Source of the DNA: Candidatus Babeliales bacterium
Lineage (GTDB): Bacteria > Babelota > Babeliae > Babelales > Chromulinivoraceae
Direction of reading: 5' to 3'
Assembly (NCBI GenBank): GCA_041660205.1
Contig: JBAZWT010000016.1
Span: 1 to 18,814 of the forward strand
DNA: 18,814 nt
The stretch's first letter is position 1, and every line of letters begins with the position of its first letter. Positions 16,057 through 18,814 of the stretch are shown one piece after another. The position numbers and the translations under genes are program-made. The notes under the pieces are model-generated. The model made no database searches. It was not told the DNA's origin and worked only from the letters and a program-made list of their open reading frames with translations.

Positions 16057-16512
16057 ATGTTCGAAATTATCTATATCTGTAAAGTTGGAATTCTTGCAGG
16101 AATTATCATGGGCATGGCTGCTATGATCTTAAACCTGGTAAAATTTACCACCCTAGATCTTACTTCCTACATGGGCTGTCTGCTCACAAAGCGATCATCA
16201 GGCACGATCAACTTTATTGCCGGATTTTCATTTCATCTTTTTGCATCTGCTGTCTTAGCGCTTGTGTATGTTTTTGTCATCGGCATGTTTCAAATTTCAC
16301 TTTCGCTTCATGCAGGAATTGTTGCTGGTTGCATTCATACAATTATTTCTGGCTGCCTTTTACCTCAGCTTGACCGCTTTAATGCATGCGCTGCAAAAGG
16401 CAAACTTCCTCGCATGGGATATTTTGCATCAAACTATGGAACTAATGCCATAATCACTTTTACAGCAGGACATATTATTTATGCTGTAGTTGTTTTTTGG
16501 ATGCTAGCTTAA
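16057..16512 (+). CDS. Small four-helix membrane protein, unknown function
   Basis: A 151-residue hydrophobic protein with four predicted membrane helices at about residues 8-28, 51-78, 85-106 and 127-150. A short polar loop (LDRFNACAAKGKLPRMGYFASNYGTN) lies between helices 3 and 4. Glycines in the first helix (GILAGIIMGMAAMI) suggest tight helix packing. I do not recognise the family. The start is supported by AAGGAG with 5-6 base spacing. It stands alone, divergent from the ABC exporter, and shares the bidirectional terminator at 16527-16558 with the convergent acetyltransferase gene. No strong promoter was found in the 176-base divergent gap. Confidence 0.85.
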   Translation: MFEIIYICKVGILAGIIMGMAAMILNLVKFTTLDLTSYMGCLLTKRSSGTINFIAGFSFHLFASAVLALVYVFVIGMFQISLSLHAGIVAGCIHTIISGCLLPQLDRFNACAAKGKLPRMGYFASNYGTNAIITFTAGHIIYAVVVFWMLA

Positions 16513-16526
16513 AAAAACATTCTCAT

Positions 16527-16558
16527 AAAAAATGGCTCGTTTTACACGGGCCATTTTT
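16527..16558. terminator. Bidirectional terminator
   Basis: ATGGCTCGT (16532-16540) and ACGGGCCAT (16546-16554) pair over 9 bp with one wobble around a 5-base loop, flanked by A-run and T-run. It serves the convergent genes on either side. Confidence 0.9.
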
Positions 16559-16564
16559 ATTAAA

Positions 16565-17557
16565 TCAGATACTTTTCATTTTCATCGATACATGTTTTTC
16601 AACAAAACCAATTGATTGATAGCAATGTAAGGCATTAGTATTTTCAACAAGTGCAGCAATTTGCAATGTTTTAATTTCGTTATCAAAAGCAAGTTTCTGA
16701 ACTGCTTGAATAAGAGTTTTAGCTATTCCTTGACGTCGATAATCTTTGTGAACAGCTAAATATTCTATTTTATAAACACTGTCATCTGAAAGAACAATGT
16801 ACACAAGAGCTCCACAAACTTGTCCCTTACTATCATGCGCCAAAAAAGCTTGATATTCAGGAGTTAGCAAAGAATTTTTAAGCTCTTGTGGTTCATATCC
16901 ATTTAATTTTTTATAAATTTCTGCATCGTCAAACAATTGACACATTTTATTCACATCTAACTCGTTATTTTTGTCGAGAGGATAGATGGTGAATGAATTT
17001 TGATGATTGAGATACTGATCAAAGTCATCAGATGATTTTTTCATGATGCTGATATTTGAGTATGAGTAAAATTTCAATTTTTGCAGTAATGCACATATAG
17101 CTATGTTGTCTGATGTTATATGGGTATATATCGTATCGATATATGGAATTTTTTGTAAAAATTGTAGCATAGCAGTCGCTACTCCTTGACGCCTGTATTT
17201 TTTATCGACTACGATAGTTTTTAACCAAAAATCATGATTTTTAAAAAGAAAAAAAATGGCTGCACCATATATTTTATAACCTTTTTTCGCAATGATAATA
17301 TGATACTTTTCAGACTTACACTTTTTCAGATAATATTTGCTTTCGTCTATATAATTTTTTATCTTAGCAATCGAAACTTCAGAACTCTCTTCTATTCCTT
17401 TATCTGAAAAAAAACTGTACAAAGAATTGATCTCGTGCTCATCGTTAAAATCGATAAAGCGTATTTCAAGTTTTTGCGAATTATTTGTACAAGTTTGTAG
17501 ACAGAATGCTATAAAGATTATGCTGAATACTGAAAAAAACTTTTTATACGCAACCAT
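16565..17557 (-). CDS. Secreted (possible lipoprotein) tandem GNAT acetyltransferase-like protein
   Basis: A 330-residue protein with two GNAT folds in tandem behind an export signal. GNAT enzymes move acetyl from acetyl-CoA to an amine. The acetyl-CoA pyrophosphate loop is clear in both halves: R122-R-Q-G-V-A127 after LKTIVVDKKY, and R274-R-Q-G-I-A279 after KIEYLAVHKDY. The second domain also has the typical ending NTNALHCYQSIGF. The N-terminus is a basic residue patch plus a hydrophobic stretch (7-20) ending L20-Q-T-C23, a weak lipobox. Acetyl-CoA is not expected outside the cytoplasm, so exported GNATs are unusual; a host-delivered effector or an uncleaved membrane anchor are both possible. 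Ribosome-binding site AAGGA precedes the start. Confidence 0.85.
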   Translation of the reverse strand: MVAYKKFFSVFSIIFIAFCLQTCTNNSQKLEIRFIDFNDEHEINSLYSFFSDKGIEESSEVSIAKIKNYIDESKYYLKKCKSEKYHIIIAKKGYKIYGAAIFFLFKNHDFWLKTIVVDKKYRRQGVATAMLQFLQKIPYIDTIYTHITSDNIAICALLQKLKFYSYSNISIMKKSSDDFDQYLNHQNSFTIYPLDKNNELDVNKMCQLFDDAEIYKKLNGYEPQELKNSLLTPEYQAFLAHDSKGQVCGALVYIVLSDDSVYKIEYLAVHKDYRRQGIAKTLIQAVQKLAFDNEIKTLQIAALVENTNALHCYQSIGFVEKHVSMKMKSI

Positions 17558-17640
17558 TGCCGATTCCTTATGTTATTTTCTCATTGTTAATTTATTTGGT
17601 GAATTCAACTCACCAGTGCAACACTAATGTATAATTCCTA

Positions 17641-17847
17641 CTAGTTTACATTATTGGCTAAAAAGTTAAAGTTGTGAAAAAAGTTTAAAATTTTTCGTGG
17701 TTGATTGTTTAATTTTTGTCGAACAAATTTTAATATTGCCTCTGAAATAGAAGCAAAGCAAAATTTTTTAGGAAAATACTGACGGAGTAATCCCTAAGTA
17801 TTTTCATTTAAACCACGTTGCCATGAAGTATGTGCATCAGCAAAATG
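17641..17847 (-). pseudogene. IS30-family transposase remnant (C-terminal fragment)
   Basis: Reading the minus strand from 17847, the frame gives HFADAHTSWQRGLNENT, a stop (TAG, 17796-17794), then GLLRQYFPKKF, and further on LNNQPRKILNF before a natural stop at 17641-17643. This matches the end of the IS30 DDE domain, including the catalytic Glu region W-Q-R-G-x-N-E-N-T-x-G-L-L-R-Q-Y-F-P-K. The internal stop stands where an Asn is usual. Upstream the match is lost in this frame, with a possible one-base shift near 17848. The N-terminal part and recognisable terminal inverted repeats are missing, so this is a dead remnant. Confidence 0.82.
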
Positions 17848-17890
17848 GAACTACACCATCAGCCCCAAATGTAATGGTTATTTATTTACA

Positions 17891-17920
17891 GTCCCTATAG
17901 GACGCGCCCATACTGGGCGC
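17891..17920 (+). repeat. Hairpin pair followed by TCAA
   Basis: GTCC/GGAC (17891-17903) is followed at once by GCGCCC/GGGCGC with a 5-base loop (17904-17920), then TCAAAC. This GC-rich block interrupts AT-rich DNA. The layout recalls a right-end hairpin of IS200/IS605 elements, but no TnpA or TnpB is present. Confidence 0.5.
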
Positions 17921-17922
17921 TC

Positions 17923-17962
17923 AAACAAGCCTGCGACTTAAAAAACCGCAGGTTTGTTTTTT
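17923..17962 (+). terminator. Intrinsic terminator with no obvious upstream gene
   Basis: AAACAAGCCTGCG (17923-17935) pairs with CGCAGGTTTGTTT (17947-17959) over 13 positions with one G-U. It continues into a T-run ending at 17962. The plus-strand transcript it would end is not identified; it may have belonged to a lost gene. Confidence 0.75.
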
Positions 17963-18066
17963 AGAAATGTTTTTATAAAGTACAAAACTTACTCTTAGTA
18001 AATAATTTTTTACGTTTTTTTATTCATAAAATAATTACATCTTATTAAAAACACCTAAACCTCTTG

Positions 18067-18094
18067 TTGAAGTTTGGTTATGTTATCGTATAAT
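18067..18094 (+). promoter_or_regulatory. Promoter for the small-peptide genes
   Basis: TTGAAG (18067-18072), 16 bases, TATAAT (18089-18094). Same boxes and spacing as the groESL promoter. The leader of about 85 bases contains a perfect hairpin TCACTC-AAAC-GAGTGA (18152-18167). Confidence 0.68.
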
Positions 18095-18185
18095 GATTCA
18101 ATCAAAGGTGGAGTGTTTTGAAGGGGAGCACTAAGCAGTATATTACCAATCTCACTCAAACGAGTGATAACCAAAAGGGCCCAAA

Positions 18186-18359
18186 ATGACTAATACAAAC
18201 AAGTCACTATTTCTAATCACATTGCTAGCTACAGTAGCAATCGATGCTACGCCAAGATTGTTCTGTAAAATAGAAGTGCCAACACCTCCAACTCCTTCGC
18301 CTAAACAGCAAGATAAAGGTGACACTAAAGCTCCTTCAACTCCACGTCCAACTAAGTAA
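18186..18359 (+). CDS. Small secreted Pro/Thr-rich peptide
   Basis: A 57-residue product that begins with a signal peptide (MTNTNKSLFLITLLATVAIDA; likely cut after AIDA). The mature part of about 36 residues has one Cys and is rich in Pro, Thr, Lys and Ser (VPTPPTPSPKQQ, then APSTPRPTK at the end). Support for a real gene: a good promoter at 18067-18094, AAAAGGG at 18173-18179 with 6-base spacing, and a plausible export signal. No family is recognised. A second short gene begins 16 bases downstream. The Pro/Thr-rich style echoes the larger secreted protein at 8492-9169, but no sequence homology is claimed. Confidence 0.62.
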   Translation: MTNTNKSLFLITLLATVAIDATPRLFCKIEVPTPPTPSPKQQDKGDTKAPSTPRPTK

Positions 18360-18375
18360 TTAGATGGGAGTAGTA

Positions 18376-18489
18376 ATGACTCAATTGTTGTTTTATTTTC
18401 TAATTATTTGTTCTTCTATTCATTGCTCTAAAAAGAGTCATGATGGGCCACCGTTGTTTATCAGAGATATTTGTACGAATATAGCCTAA
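18376..18489 (+). CDS. Very small secreted/lipoprotein-like peptide
   Basis: A 37-residue product: hydrophobic leader MTQLLFYFLIICSSIHC followed by a basic-polar tail (SKKSHDGPPLFIRD and ending ICTNIA). The Ile-His-Cys at 15-17 is at best a weak lipobox. Three cysteines in the 37 residues are notable. GGGAG at 18366-18370 lies 5 bases before the ATG, and the gene follows the previous peptide gene by 16 bases, so a two-gene unit under the 18067 promoter is likely. Too short for homology-based calling; it could be spurious. Confidence 0.48.
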   Translation: MTQLLFYFLIICSSIHCSKKSHDGPPLFIRDICTNIA

Positions 18490-18814
18490 ATTATTGTTAG
18501 CCCTAAACTCACAGTGACCTCGTTTTATACACATGAGACAAAAAACTACACATAAAAAAAATCCATCCGACGTAGTCATTCGTAGCTAACTGCAAAGCAG
18601 TGCGTAGTAGGACTGCTTGAGTGGATTTTAATTTTTTAGCTGGTTGCAAACCATACGACATAGTCCTACGAAGTGTTAACGTAGTAGGAAGCTTGTTACA
18701 AAGTAACGCGTAGTATGGCGTCCCGTAGGGGACTATTTTAGAACTTTTAAGACTAGCCCTTAACTGCTTTACATTTGTGAGTATCGCAAATATCTAATTA
18801 ATCCAACCAGAAAA
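18490..18814. repeat. Non-coding, hairpin-rich region with repeated GCGTAGTA motif
   Basis: No gene is seen. After about 65 AT-rich bases come many short stems: ACTGC-AAA-GCAGT (18589-18601), GTTAC-AAA-GTAAC (18695-18707), GTCCC-GTAG-GGGAC (18720-18733) and ATTTGTGA-GTA-TCGCAAAT (18773-18791). The first two are each followed directly by GCGTAGTA. CGTAG recurs at least six times between 18571 and 18728, and CCATAC (18650-18655) faces GTATGG. The design suggests a degenerate repeat array or mobile-element end. Confidence 0.6.
18558..18636 (+). terminator. Possible long-loop terminator after the peptide genes
   Basis: AAAATCCA (18558-18565) pairs with TGGATTTT (18622-18629), enclosing 56 bases with an inner ACTGC/GCAGT stem, then AATTTTTT. 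The branched stem plus T-run could end the peptide transcript. Confidence 0.5.

Noticed and set aside
17427..17627. Plus-strand frame opposite the GNAT leader
   Set aside because: Antisense to a well-supported gene with no ribosome-binding site or recognisable product.
17630..17635. Perfect plus-strand TATAAT, possible promoter for a transcript ending at the 17923-17962 terminator
   Set aside because: No credible -35, and the interval is mostly antisense to the transposase remnant; not enough to call an RNA gene.
1..18814. tRNA, rRNA, tmRNA genes or CRISPR arrays
   Set aside because: Nothing with a tRNA T-loop pattern, rRNA similarity or regularly spaced direct repeats was found by eye.

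Overview
The window is AT-rich bacterial chromosome from a diderm (Gram-negative-type) organism: it has BamA with an Omp85 barrel, an FtsL/FtsI divisome pair, an FtsH-type protease, GroES/GroEL and an MsbA-type ABC exporter. The gene mix (many secreted proteins of no recognised family, a Phe-terminated barrel-like protein, a secreted double acetyltransferase, short secreted peptides, a decayed transposase) suggests a host-associated lineage such as Dependentiae/TM6 (Babeliae). That assignment is an inference from overall look, not from a marker gene.

Layout. 1-4586 (+): bamA, open at its 5' end, then ftsL and ftsI. 4587-4786: two homologous hairpins in inverted orientation at the convergent ftsI/ftsH junction. 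4787-6565 (-): a divergent ftsH. 6764-9169 (+): two secreted proteins, one barrel-like and one with a short internal amino-acid repeat, ending at a strong terminator. 9311-12161 (-): groES-groEL followed by an M48-like metalloprotease flanked by two near-identical terminator hairpins. 12349-15880 (-): ABC exporter, FAD oxidoreductase, then a VOC protein that probably has its own promoter. 16057-16512 (+): small four-helix membrane protein. 16565-17557 (-): secreted tandem-GNAT protein. 17641-18814: accessory tail with an IS30-type transposase remnant, a hairpin pair and terminator, a promoter driving two tiny secreted-peptide genes, and a dense patch of hairpins.

How it fits together. The left half is envelope biogenesis and division (BamA inserts barrels; FtsL/FtsI make septal peptidoglycan). 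The centre is protein quality control (FtsH, GroESL, M48 protease). The right half is export, unassigned redox chemistry and probable secreted factors. The strongest unexplained signals are the inverted hairpin pair at 4632-4707, whose differences are almost entirely compensatory; the groES start region, where the Shine-Dalgarno sits in the loop of a perfect hairpin; the FtsH pore-loop substitution; a GC-rich insertion translated as the tail of FtsL; and the two-peptide operon with repeat-rich flank at the right end.
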